Assembly (NCBI GenBank): GCA_022701365.1
Contig: JAKUHH010000040.1
Coordinates: 620,001 to 684,000 of the forward strand
Reading direction: 5' to 3'
Length of the DNA: 64,000 bases
From: Mycocentrospora acerina
Lineage: Eukaryota; Ascomycota; Dothideomycetes; Pleosporales
The notes under the pieces were generated by a model that ran no database searches, had not been told where the DNA came from, and saw only the letters and a program-made list of their open reading frames with translations. Positions within the stretch are counted from its first letter, which is position 1, and every line of letters begins with the position of its first letter. A program made the position numbers and the translations under genes. Shown here one piece after another: positions 42,864 through 53,523 of the stretch.

Positions 42864-44819
42864 ATGTGGAGGTGAGCGTAGAGCACTATGTGAACTATGA
42901 ATACATGACAGGTTATGATCTGATATTGCGTTCGCCTTTTTTCCAGCAAGGATTATGTCCTGCCTTTCAACTGAATAAATTCACCCCTATATTTCTTTTT
43001 GCGGCCATATTCCCATCAACGCCAACATCGTTTATATTGAAATGAAACCCCCTTCTTCAAAATAAAAATGGCCAAAGCCGCAACGTACGTATCAAAATAT
43101 CGTAGAGCTGTACCCATGTGCACACCGCCTTTCCCCTCAACTAGTTAACCTGTTTCTTAGCATAGTTTCGCTGCTCTGACAACCCTTCTTCATCTCAGGA
43201 GAACACTACTGTGAGACTTTCGTCCTCCGCCCCTCCCCCCATGGTCATTTCTAAATCTCTGTCATTATTCTTATTTTCTAGGATACTTCCACAATGATCT
43301 GCTTTCTTCAAAATCTATCAACTAACATCTCGATGTGACGAGTTGCAAAATTACAGCCTTCAACACTCCATGTATGCATTTCCGTTACACTTTCAATGAC
43401 TTAGTGCTATGATGGCATGACCCGAGGACAACCTGAGTTTTTTCTGCTTGGGTGTAAACCAAAACAGACGTGTTTGAAGATCCTGCAAGGATTGTCAGAG
43501 TATCTTGAGAATGCAAATACTTCTCTCTTCTAAGTTGAGGATTTAGAATTTCGTCAGGTCAATCCTCAAGCATAATTAAAATGTCTTTGTAGAGTACACT
43601 CACGCTCATTGTTGTTTCTTGGAAAAAAAGATATCACGTATATTTACAGAAGTATAGTCTCTGCCTGATATGCTGCATTCTGGAGTTTATCAATAAGACA
43701 AGGGGAAGGAAAGGAATGACACGTACGAACATGAAAATCAGTGGCCTCGCAGAAAGCAGAAGGCATTTTATAGAGAGCAAGTGAAGCCGCTACATACTGT
43801 GGTACAGTAGCTTGAGCGCTAAGCCAATTTGCACGCAAACCTTCTTCACGCCTGGCTATTCGAAGACGTCAACCACTCGCCCAATATGGGAAATCTCCCA
43901 GAATTTGTTGAACGATCTCTGCTCATTATCTTTTTCGATGTATGTTGGAAATAGAGGCTTGTCAAGTTGCACTTTTAACCAAAGACAAGACTTGCTGTAT
44001 CACACGATTTTTGATCTCAATAGATCGATGAACTCTAATAGTAGTATGGCTGTGAGGCCGCTCTATGGTTTGCGATTGTCAGAGATAGGCAGCCTCCCTC
44101 TCTATCGAGCTCACAAGTCTCTTACTCGCAAGTTTGCAGGGGCCTGGTAAGGGGTTGCACGATCTCGGGAATTACAGGCGGGTACTACCAGCCGGAGACC
44201 TGGGAAAGGCGCTTCCCTTGAAAATGTTTGCGATGAGCAACAGAAACAAACGCCCGTTACAATCGTACACCTGCCATTCACAAACTAATGGTTCTTGCGC
44301 GCTCCCGCAAACTTTAAATTTTAGTGTGAGCCACCCGAGTGCGGAACATCTTGCCGAGAACAGTGAAATTTCATTCGGATCTGGAAGCAACCAACTTAGA
44401 TATTGCATGTAGACATGCAATCTATGCATCTGGACTCACCATCGAACCCCCATATGCTCGTACAACAATGCCGAAAGCTGCTCAAAGCTCTATTCCTGTT
44501 GAGAGGTGCAAACTGATGTCAGGGAAAGCACTACTTTTCGGCCTTAGTGGAGCGTTTGCGGAATGGTAACGTTTGCACTGTGCCTTAAATCGGCTTCAAA
44601 CACCGAAGATGCATCCAGACCACCACAAATCATAAACTTTGTTCCACACAGATTGGGCTTCGTGAATTTCCATATTGAGTGCTACTAGACTCCCATTTTG
44701 GACACTAACAAAGACAGGTACAGATTAGTGTCCCGTGCGTCCAGAACTTTACATGCGTGGTGTCGAGTCACCGTATAGTTTAGAAACCAAGCGACATTTG
44801 ATAAGAGAAGAGACCTTCC
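42864..44819. other. AT-rich spacer SEC20 - rhodopsin-like gene
   Basis: 1.96 kb with only short frames and no recognisable exon chain or domain. The frames of about 112 and 92 codons at 43812-44150 and 44134-44412 look accidental. Nothing else seen. Confidence 0.55.
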
Positions 44820-46184
44820 ATGTTCGCTCAGTTACTGGATCTACCTCAGCTGCTGTCGGTCAGTGTTCTCATATCAAACATTTTTATGTCTATTACGATT
44901 CGAGGTATGGGCATCAATGAAACGGACCACCAAGCCATATTTTTGGGCGTTACATGGGCTCTCTATGGTCTGACTCTTCTGTTGTACATCGCCCGCGTTT
45001 ATGCTCGTTTTAATTTGATACTGTCATCTGGTGCTGACGATTATCTTATGTTTGTCACAATTGTATGAACTACCGGAAAGTATGACAAATGGAACATTAA
45101 CAATAAATCAGATAGTTTCCACAGGAATGGTGATCAGTTCGACAGTCCGTTCGTCTTCCTAAACATCTGTGTTTTTACGTTATGCACGCTTAATCCAGCA
45201 TAGAAACCAAACTCTCACTCGGCCGTCATACCTGGAACGTTACTGCAGATGACCATGCACAAGCAATGAAGGTAAAAAAACTAAATTCAGCAAACCAGAC
45301 AGTTTCTGACATCATTAGGCGTACTATGCAGTTATCTTCTGTTTTACAGCATCTATTGCCCTCGCCAAGATATCAATATTGCTCAAATTCATCAAGATAT
45401 TTCGATATTTCAATGTCTTCTTTTGGATTTGCTGGGTTATGATAATTGTGATTATTCTATGGGCTTCTCTCACCATTGTGGCTACTATAAGTATTTGCAA
45501 AGCATCTGGTTATACGATTTCGCAACCACAAACCTCGGAACCCCAGTGCCAGACAACAGTATGGACCATACATGGCGTAGTAAGCGTCGCAACGGACTGG
45601 CTTCTTGTAATCATGCCCATCCCCATTGTTTGGCAGATGCATATTTTGCGAAAGCAGAAGGTCATGGCCTGCTCACTACTTGCAGTTGGAAGCGCGTGAG
45701 TTTTCACTATGTCAAACTCTACGATGCAAGTTACTGACGGCACAACAGGGGTTCTATTGTTTCTATTATCCGTGTGATCTCGATTCGAACCTCAAAAAAT
45801 ACTGGGGACCCTAGTTACGATTTCTTCTGGCCTTCCCTATGGTTCACAATTGAGTGCCTGATTGCTGTTATGTGCGGCGCTCTGATGGCCTGCAAACCAC
45901 TAGTTCTACTTTGGTTTCCTTCTCTGGGTTCGGAAGAAGATCTTTTATCTTCGCTAATTCCCATAACTCTTCATGATTCGGAGCCCAGGCACATTGAGCA
46001 AGAATTGAACACAGGCATTAAAGACAGCTGGCTTGTTACCCCGGATATTGAACAACAAGTCTGGCACTGCCAATGGGATGGCACAGTTAATCAGATGAAT
46101 GTGGACGAGAGGAGGAAAGTGCTATACCACGAAGAGTTCGATGCGTATGTTCGAGGAAGGCAAGATTCGGCTATAGAGGCTTGA
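44820..46184 (+). CDS. fungal rhodopsin-domain integral membrane protein
   Basis: Seven-helix membrane protein of the large fungal rhodopsin-domain (PTH11-related) group; no ligand known. Proposed exons: 44820-45062, 45112-45136, 45204-45271, 45319-45695 and 45749-46184. Supported joins give ARVYARF plus ADDYLMFVTI; KLSLGRHTWNV plus AYYAVIFCFTASIALAKISI; and GSA plus GSIVSIIRVISIRTS. The weak point is the second intron (about 45137-45203): its donor GTTCGA is poor and the join at ISxTK-LSLGRH is uncertain. A conserved ICKASGYTIS segment, Cys pair and C-terminal cytosolic tail follow. An in-frame ATG at 44886 is an alternative start. It has fewer residues than typical members. No CFEM domain. 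Confidence 0.68.
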
Positions 46185-46973
46185 GACAATGAGGAACGTT
46201 TACGCTCATCCTTCATCACTTTATCGATACTACAGACTGAGACAATGATGCGTCTCTCTGACTGGTTAAAGAACATCTCTAGCATTCATCGACAATTTCA
46301 GTTCCCTTATATTCACAGGAGCTCGAAACACGCACAATTTAGAGTATGCCAGTTTTTCGTTCAGCCACGTCATCTTTTAACAACTGGGATAGACAAGTGA
46401 GAACAAAACACGATCACATCATAAGCGTAACCCCCAAAATATCTGTGAATCGACGAAAAGGGTTAAAAAGAATAAAGAGGATAAAAGACATTAACGTTTT
46501 GGATTTGCACATTCTGTTATATACCCAATGTGGCGCTCGATCTTTTGTTCATGTTACTGGTAGTCGCGCATATTTGGTTTGTTTCGTTGAATTCCTCAAA
46601 TCATTAATACACATACATTCAACGCACATCAATTTTTTAATGCTCTGGCAGAAATCTCCATAATTCTCAACCTGTGATCTCCTGGTCTGTACCTATAATT
46701 ATATGATACGGGGGAGATGAATGGTTTATCTTACTGTCGTACAAGCTTTAGCAGTTGTGATAGCTGTGATTGGAAAGGGTAAACGCGATGAAGGTGGTCT
46801 TTGCTCGTGCACCTGCCTTTAAGCAGCAAGTAGAATCTAAACTATGATATCTCTGATATTGATATGCTCACTCCTTTTGATGACAACTCGAACAATCAAC
46901 TCCATGCAGCTCTGAAATGCGATATAACCTGCTCAACTACTTTTTCGCACGCTCCATTACCATCGAGAACACC
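46185..46973. other. spacer after rhodopsin-like gene
   Basis: 789 bp, AT-rich. No gene or notable repeat seen. Confidence 0.55.
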
Positions 46974-48052
46974 ATGTCCGATACTATTTGTGAGAGAAAA
47001 CTTGTCAACAACACCCAGGGTCAAAGGCATGACTCTATAACTGAACAGGAACAGTCCCCCGGGCTTAAGCTTCAGCAAGAAATGATGGAAATCCTCCATA
47101 AACTGAAGAACAATCCTAGCAGCATTTCCACAGCGGATGCTCATCGTCTTTCTGAGAATGCTGAAGCCACAGATGAGAGGTTGGCTAGGATCATTTCCGC
47201 AGTCAATTCTCTCGCCACTGCCAATGTAGATATTCATAAGAGCAATTTCGACTTTGGTCGAGTAAATCACAGAAATCTTCTCACTGTCGTCCAGGATTTG
47301 GATGCTGCTGTCGTCCTTAGTCCTGATGAAGTCACTCCTGACACTCTAAAGGGTGCCCAGAGCATTGTTAACAGTAAGTACTTCTTCTCAGTTCTAACAG
47401 TTACCTGCACACTACGGTCTGGAGACAAAGAAAGTTAACAATTTATTTCAAAAGAGCCTAGCCGAGCATCGCTTACACTGTCACAGAGATGCAGAAAGCT
47501 GTCGATCAACGCACTATACCTTGCCCTGAACTAGAGCCCCAGCTTTATGAAACATACACCAGAACCAAGCCCAAGATCGAGCGAAGGCCAGCCGTCAAAA
47601 CTGAGGCCGAAAGTCTCGCCTCAATCAAAGATCGAGCCTGTGGCCAAATCTGCAAGGGAGGATTGGTTGCCATAGCCCAGTCGGTCGTAGCTAAGAGCGC
47701 GCGTCAACCCTCACTGAGCAGCGTCTCCAGTAGCGAAGAATTTCGCGCCAGCAGCCAGAGTATGAATTCTCAAGAACAGCTTGGACACAACAGAGGGGTC
47801 GAATCCTACGATTCTAACGCTACCATCCAGCCCAAAGTCGAGCGTGACACTGTCGCTCAAACGAATGCGGACATTTTTCACTCCCAAGAGATAAAAGCTC
47901 ATAACAATGCTTCTCCAAAGCGCCAGCAAACACTGAGTGACCAAGATAACGCCTCTTGCGTGCCTTTGGAAGAGTACACGAACCATGAAGAGCACGAAAA
48001 GAATGTCGACGATAAAATTGCAGAAATGGTTATCAGTCCCAAAGGACCGTAG
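46974..48052 (+). CDS. hypothetical hydrophilic protein
   Basis: Two exons, 46974-47373 and 47487-48052; intron 47374-47486 (113 bp, donor GTAAGT, acceptor TCACAG). 321 aa from the ATG in ACCATGTCC; an in-frame ATG 19 codons upstream (46917) is possible. No domain recognised. The first 130 residues look helical (LQQEMMEILHKLKNN, then STADAHRLSENAEATDERLA, which loosely recalls the seed-maturation SMP repeat). The second exon is Ser/Glu/Gln-rich and disordered, ending with a Glu/Lys-rich coil. No signal peptide or membrane segment. Could be a stress-related or lineage-specific protein; this is only a guess. Confidence 0.68.
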
Positions 48053-48618
48053 GCGTGAGAATAGCCAGACAGATATTCAGGTCAACTGAGTTTGGCCATA
48101 CGGTGACATGCCGGTTGGGGAAGGGGGTGGAGGTTTAAAAGATAGAGAGCAGAGCACAGCATGGATGTTAGGAGTATATATACTTAAACGAGTTACTGGT
48201 CAGGTGCGCATACCAATGAAGATTGTTTGTCATTTAATATGTTGACTTGCATCTCTCTCGTGTACCCAAGTTTTCAATTGATGCAAGGAGACAGATCAAT
48301 ATTGTCAATAGACTGAGAGAATGAATGGATGTTGGTTATGAAAAGAAACACCGAAGTTAAGAGAAAAAAGTAAAAAAGAAACATCACCAGAGATTGTGTT
48401 CCAGGATGTTGGGCGTATTGCTTTGATAGTTTCAAAAAACTCAGGTCTTATCCACGCTTTCTCCTACCTATACACGTACGTGTGATCACACCATAGCTCT
48501 CTCCGAAATCTTCGTATTAGATCCCGTACGCTTCCCAGGCTCGTGCAATGCTGAATGTCAATCCAGATTCTCAGATCATTTACCCCAAACTTCCCGTTCT
48601 CACTTTCTAACCAATACT
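48053..48618. other. spacer hypothetical - RNA1 (convergent)
   Basis: 566 bp between convergent stop codons. No gene seen. Confidence 0.55.
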
Positions 48619-49968
48619 TTATTTGATCTCTGCCTTCGCCAGCTGATCCGCTAGATCGTCCACCTTCTTGCTCTTCTCCTGTGCCACATTGCTCTCCTCT
48701 GCCTGCTGGTCTTGAGCAATCTGTCTCGCAGCGCGCTCCTCGACCTCGACACCCTCTTCCTCATTGTCACTACCGTGCTTCCCTTCGGCGTCGCTCTCCT
48801 CCTCTTCGTCCTCATCCTCGCTCTCCAACTCGTCTAGCTCATCAAGGCCCCAGTACTCATCGTCGTCTTCATGTTCACCAGATTCGTCTTTCCTGGCATC
48901 GAGAATGTTGCGGAGCTTGGCGATGCTGGCGTCGTCTTCGTCGAACCTGTTCCCGTTGAGCTCGACGCGGCGGAGAGCAGGAAGCTTGGACGCTGAAGCA
49001 GAGGCCAAGCCTTCGACACCCTTGGCGTTGATCTCGTTGAACTGTAGGCGGAGAATTTCAACCTTCTTGTTGTTGCCCTTCTGCAGAGCAGCGGCAAGTG
49101 CGATGCCACCCCGGCTGCTGAGGAGACAGTCGCCCACGCCGAGTTCGCGGAGCTCGGTCCAGCGGCCAACGACGGTGCTGAGTGCTTTTGCGCCCATGGC
49201 GGTGAATGTGTTGTCTTGAAGGTCTAGTGTTTCGAGCTTGGAGAGGCTCGAGAGGCCGTTTGTGAGCAGGTGTGTGATGCCTTCTTGACGGATGCCGTTT
49301 TGTGTCATCTTGATGGTCTTGACGCCGTTGTTGGCGGCGTATGCCTTTGCCCAGGCGGCCATGCTGCCATTCTCCAGACGGTTGCGTCCGCAGATGACGA
49401 GCTCAAGGTCGGGGACGTCCTTGCCTTCCTTGCGCGCGGCCTCCTTCTTTGTGGCGAGGGTGGAAAGCGCATCAGCAACGAGGACACCGGCAGCAGGGCC
49501 GAGGCCGTTGTTGTTCAGGTAGAGGTAGCGGAGGGGTGTGTGCTGGGAGAGGAAGTCGACGAGTGGCGCAACGGTGTTGAGGCCAAAGGCGTTGTCGGAG
49601 AGGTCGACGGTGTGGAGGTTCGGACACGTGAGGAGGGCGGTGAGGAGATGTGATAGCGCGGGCGGGATCTCAGAGAGCAGGCGAGATGTGAAGATGTCGG
49701 CGAAGTTTGCGACCTTTCAGTGAGTCAGTCAGGCCGTGTCGACGCCATGCGTGGACGAGCAGACGGGGGGGGGGGGCGTGCGTACCTTTAGTGCCGTCCT
49801 CCCCTCGAGCGCCTTGGCCAGCGCCTCGCTCGCGCCTATTCCCAGCGTGTTGCCCAGAAGGTGCACTTCCTCTATCCCAGCGTGGAGGCCCTCAATGTAC
49901 GGCTGAATGTCCTCGGCGGTGTCGAGCTTGAGGCCCTTGCCCTCGATGGAGAAGATCTTGAGTATCAT
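48619..49968 (-). CDS. rna1: Ran GTPase-activating protein RNA1
   Basis: Cytosolic RanGAP that keeps Ran in the GDP form and so drives nuclear transport. Exons 49968-49786 and 49713-48619; intron 49714-49785 (72 bp) contains a C12 tract on the coding strand. About 425 aa. The N-terminus (ILKIFSIEGKGLKLDTAEDI) matches the RanGAP start. The body is a series of 28-30-residue leucine-rich repeats (VHLLGNTLGIGASEALAKAL, VDLSDNAFGL, LYLNNNGLGPAAG, LDLQDNTF, LRLQFNEINAKGV). The C-terminus is strongly acidic (DELDELESEDEDEEEE), as in other Rna1 proteins. LVICGRNRLENGS contains the catalytic-loop Arg region. The ATG at 49968 is preferred over 49983 because it has A at -3. Divergent from COX17. Confidence 0.94.
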
Positions 49969-50272
49969 AGTCGCGTGCAGCAAGTCGGCCTGGCGCAGTG
50001 GTGGCAGGCGTGTTCAGGGCGAAGAGAAAGGCAGGCGGGTCGAAAGTGCAGGGCGTTGTCGCGTGGTTGGCCTGTGACAATGTTTTGCAGTGTTTGGTGG
50101 GGGTTTATTTGTGGTGGGCTAGATCCCTGCTCCCCGAGAGTGGCGGCCGGAAGTCGAGAACGCGGGCGTGAGTGCCAAGCCCGGCGTGCGTGATTGATGA
50201 CATGAGCGGGCATGTCCAAAAGTTGAATTGCGCGATTGCTAAGCAGACTGACCACCACCACACACCCTCACA
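49969..50272. promoter_or_regulatory. divergent promoter RNA1 / COX17
   Basis: 304 bp between divergent start codons. No TATA box recognised. Confidence 0.55.
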
Positions 50273-50612
50273 ATGGCATCAGGTATGCTCGCGGCTGCTT
50301 GCGAGGGCACACATGGCTCAGAATAGCCGGCTGACTGCATAGTAGCATCACCAACCGCCGCCAACATGGGCGCAGATCTCAAGACGACTCCCGCTGCGCT
50401 GCCCGCAAAGCCAAAGGTATAAACGACATGGTGCACTCGGAACTTGGAGGCAATGACTGACAGACTAACAGCCGTGCTGCGTATGCACTGACGAAAAGGC
50501 AAAGCGTGACGAATGCATGCTGTTCTCGACATCCAACGACCCTCAGAAGGAATGCGCCGACATCGTCTCCAAATACCGCGACTGCATGGCTGGTTTTGGG
50601 TTCAAGATATGA
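50273..50612 (+). CDS. cox17: mitochondrial copper chaperone COX17
   Basis: Delivers Cu(I) in the intermembrane space to Sco1 and Cox11 for cytochrome c oxidase assembly. Three exons: 50273-50282 (10 nt), 50346-50416 and 50472-50612; introns 50283-50345 (63 bp) and 50417-50471 (55 bp). 73 aa. The last exon reads PCCVCTDEKAKRDECMLF, ending CMAGFGFKI. Copper ligands are the CCxC at 29-32; the twin CX9C pairs are C32-C42 and C55-C65, with exact spacing. Intron 1 ends in TAGTAG, a NAGNAG acceptor that would give MASASPT or MASVASPT. An in-frame Met at position 11 (MGADLK) is an alternative start, in which case exon 1 would be leader. Convergent with ALG6, 200 bp between stops. Confidence 0.95.
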
Positions 50613-50812
50613 CGATTTCCAAACGGCTTGTATGATAATGACGCGGATTTGGGTGCACACACTGTACAATAGGCAGCATGGGATGGCGTCAAGCATTAGA
50701 TATTGGCTAGCGCAATCTGTTGGCGTGTACAAATACATGAATGGAACATAAATCTTCCCTCCAAACTTAGCGTGGGTATCTTGAGAAATCCTCCAGCGCA
50801 GCGTACAGACTC

Positions 50813-52614
50813 TCACTGCGTCTTGCTCTTTACCGCTTCGAGCAACTCGCTCTTGACCAGAAGTCGCCATAGACACCACAGGTAGCAAATGCCAAACCCA
50901 CCAGCACCAGTAATCATGTTTGCAACAGTCCATAGATCTGGCTTGTCTGTTGGAGGTTTGACCAAGGCCTCAACAACATGCCATCCTACCATTACAACAT
51001 AGATATTCAGGTGGAGGATTTTGCTGAAAAGATTCAGACCACTGCGGTTGCCCTCTTGGTATGCAGAGAGTGATACGGGGGGCAACCCAAGAAGAAACGC
51101 CCATAGAAGGGTGATGACAAAGTACGGTATTTGCAAATCGACTCTCTTCAACAAAGGAAAACAGGTCCACACACCAAGCATGTTAGCTAGTCCTACCCAA
51201 GCGCGCGTCGATGGTAGTAAGCCCTCTTTTCCGCTGAGAAGAAGAGTCATGGGCATGAGAGGAAGTAAGACGTTTTTCTCGTGAACCTGGTATGAACAGA
51301 GGAAGAAACCCCAGGAAACAGCAGCAAAGGCGAGTGGCAGAAGCTGTTTCTTTGGCTTAAGAAAAATTATGAGACACGGAGGAATGATGGCGATGGAAGT
51401 AGTGACGAGAGCTAGTCGCTGCAGTAACTCGATCGGGTAGCGATGGAGCTTGTGGAAGGTGTGAATAGTGCACCAGACATTGGCGACCTTATCCTCGAAC
51501 AATCCGCGGGAGAAGGGAAAGATGCGGTGGATAGTTTGGGTTAGTTGAAGGACTACTGGGTAGTACCAGGTATCCACATCCCACGAGATGGGCAGCGATT
51601 CCATGATTGGGGGAAGCGCAAACTTCTCGTAAGACGCTCCCTTGTATATGTCGTAAGCAGCGCCTAGTAGCAGTGGCAAGTAGAGTACGGCAAATGCTGC
51701 CACCGTGACCAGTGCAATGGCAAGAAAACGGACAATGTTGATCCTAGGAAACAGGCATATGCCTACAAGGTATGCGAAAACCGCAGGAGCATAGAATAGT
51801 GCCATTTGCTTGAACCCGAGAGCTCCAACAAAGAAGACACAGCCCCACAATGGCCTTCCAGCAACCATGCTTGACAAGGTTGCGACGGCAAACCCGAGCA
51901 TGACTGTGTTGTACTGAAAGTGTCCATGGTCGATCATAATCGTCGCAGGCTGCATCAGTATCGCGACCAGAGCAATAGACGACTCCCAGATATTGACACC
52001 CTCAAGTCGAGAAAATCGGCGCAGAAAAATGACAAGTGCTGGCACGTATATGAGGTATTCGGAGACGAAGACGGTAGCGCGCATGTATATTTTCAAGGGA
52101 GGGTCTTCCAGGCCTCGCGATGCGTCGAGAGCGAACCATTCTGGATCGATGGCAGAGCCACTAGGGAGTTCAGCATTTGCAATATACACAGATGCAGCGT
52201 CTGGACCTACATGACACCCAGCACCCAGCTGTGGTAGGCAGTCAGAGGGGGGTAATCCAAGCCCCACCATGACGGATCGTAGAAATACCACTGCGACACT
52301 GGGAGATGGTTTGTGATTTCCATCCAGTGTCGCTGGGCTTCAAAGTCACCGTATTTTGGCGGTGTCTGGTACCCTGAATAGCCCCACAAGCTGACCGTCC
52401 AGCGAAAAAGGCCCACGACCATTAATATCAGGGGAATCGTCACCCATTGCGACACAGTACCCTTGGCCGGCCAGAGGAACGCGACAAGGGGGAAGGCAGG
52501 TTTGCGAGAATTTGTGCTCTGGTCGAGATCGAGTGTCCCATGGTCGACAGTGGCCAGCGAGCCATCTTCCATCTTCCTCCTCCTTCGCGGTTTGTGTCCC
52601 GCTGGGGAATCCAT
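50813..52614 (-). CDS. alg6: dolichyl-P-Glc alpha-1,3-glucosyltransferase ALG6
   Basis: ER GT57-family enzyme that adds the first glucose to Man9GlcNAc2-PP-dolichol. Exons 52614-52211 and 52160-50813; intron 52161-52210 (50 bp, donor GTAGGT, acceptor CTAG). 583 aa. The join makes AYHSWVLGVIGSAIDPEWFA, the expected continuous family motif. Exon 1 has a basic cytosolic N-terminus (KPRRRRK), the first membrane segment and the luminal signature YGDFEAQRHWMEIT, with the metal-binding or catalytic D-x-E. WYFYDPSWWGLDYPPLTAYH follows. About ten further membrane segments and CSYQVHEKNVLLPLMP in the C-terminal half are typical of ALG6/ALG8; SxGLEDP in exon 2 favours ALG6. The ATG at 52614 is the first one consistent with the family. 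Confidence 0.94.
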
Positions 52615-53523
52615 TGGAAAGGACGGGCTCTTTTGAAATCTGGCAAAATGGACCCGTGGTGTCTCCCGGCAGTGTCGGACGAGCGCGCAGCAGTGGTCTG
52701 ATGAGAGGTTGGGAGTTCTACAGCTAGCTCTCGCGTGTGCAATGCAAAAGCGTTTGAGCAGTTCAAGCCATACAGGCCAGATCACGTAAAATGCATTTCA
52801 ATGCCAGTTCTTGCAACGGCGCCTTCGAACCAATTCAGGGTTCACCGCCTGCAGGGAGCTGGGGTAGCTTAGCAACACAACGCGCTAGTAGCTTTTCTGC
52901 CGCCGATCTCCACTGAAAAGTCTTCGCGCCTTCCGCCGAGACATAAAAGTACGGCCAGCCACCTCGTTCTTTTCCTCACCACCACCTTCAACACCACCAC
53001 CTTTTCTCGAACTATCTTAGTTCGATTTACTTCAGAGGGCTCTTCTACTCAAGTGGGCATCGAGGGAACACAACTCTTCAACGAGTAACCGAATATCTAC
53101 CAAGTCAGTGGGCAATTGAGATGCATTTCCTTAACACACACATGCAGAGGGTACATCTGTCGCTCCCTGGAGCTTGACAAGATTAATCAGAGGGCTTTTT
53201 GCTTCTATGACGGTTATTGTCTTGTCTTCTCGGCATTTGTGGGAACACGCTGCCTTGAAGCCAATTCTTCTGTGGGCTCTTGTGGGCTTTCCGTGGGCTT
53301 GAGGGATTTCCGCTTCGCGCGGTCTCGAGAGATACCAGTGGGCTTTTCGCAATTTGAGACATCCAGACGATGCAGGCTTTCGGCGCATATCGACCCCCTC
53401 TGGGGGTCGGCGCATGAGCAACGAGATCATTCTCGTCCTGCTACCTCTTCCCTTCGCATCATGTTCGCATAGACACCGTTTCTGTATACTGATACGTTAT
53501 AGATTTAGTACCCTACCGTCATC
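52615..53523. promoter_or_regulatory. divergent region ALG6 / nucleolin with GTGGGC boxes
   Basis: 909 bp. The nucleolin side contains six GTGGGC hexamers on the plus strand (starting at 53053, 53108, 53272, 53282, 53293 and 53338) and a perfect hairpin at 53391-53409. A 118-codon frame at 53116-53472 lies here but looks accidental. A leader intron for nucleolin is possible but could not be resolved. Confidence 0.65.
53391..53409. repeat. perfect inverted repeat ahead of nucleolin
   Basis: CGACCCCC, loop TCT, GGGGGTCG: an 8-bp perfect GC-rich stem 115 bp before the ATG. It is flanked by direct copies of GGCGCAT (53382 side and 53409 side). Confidence 0.85.

Noticed and set aside
43812..44412. 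Two overlapping frames of about 100 codons
   Set aside because: Unrecognisable composition and no splice continuation.
53116..53472. 118-codon frame upstream of nucleolin
   Set aside because: Cys/Arg/Ser-rich, overlaps the repeated boxes and hairpin, and looks like leader or promoter sequence.
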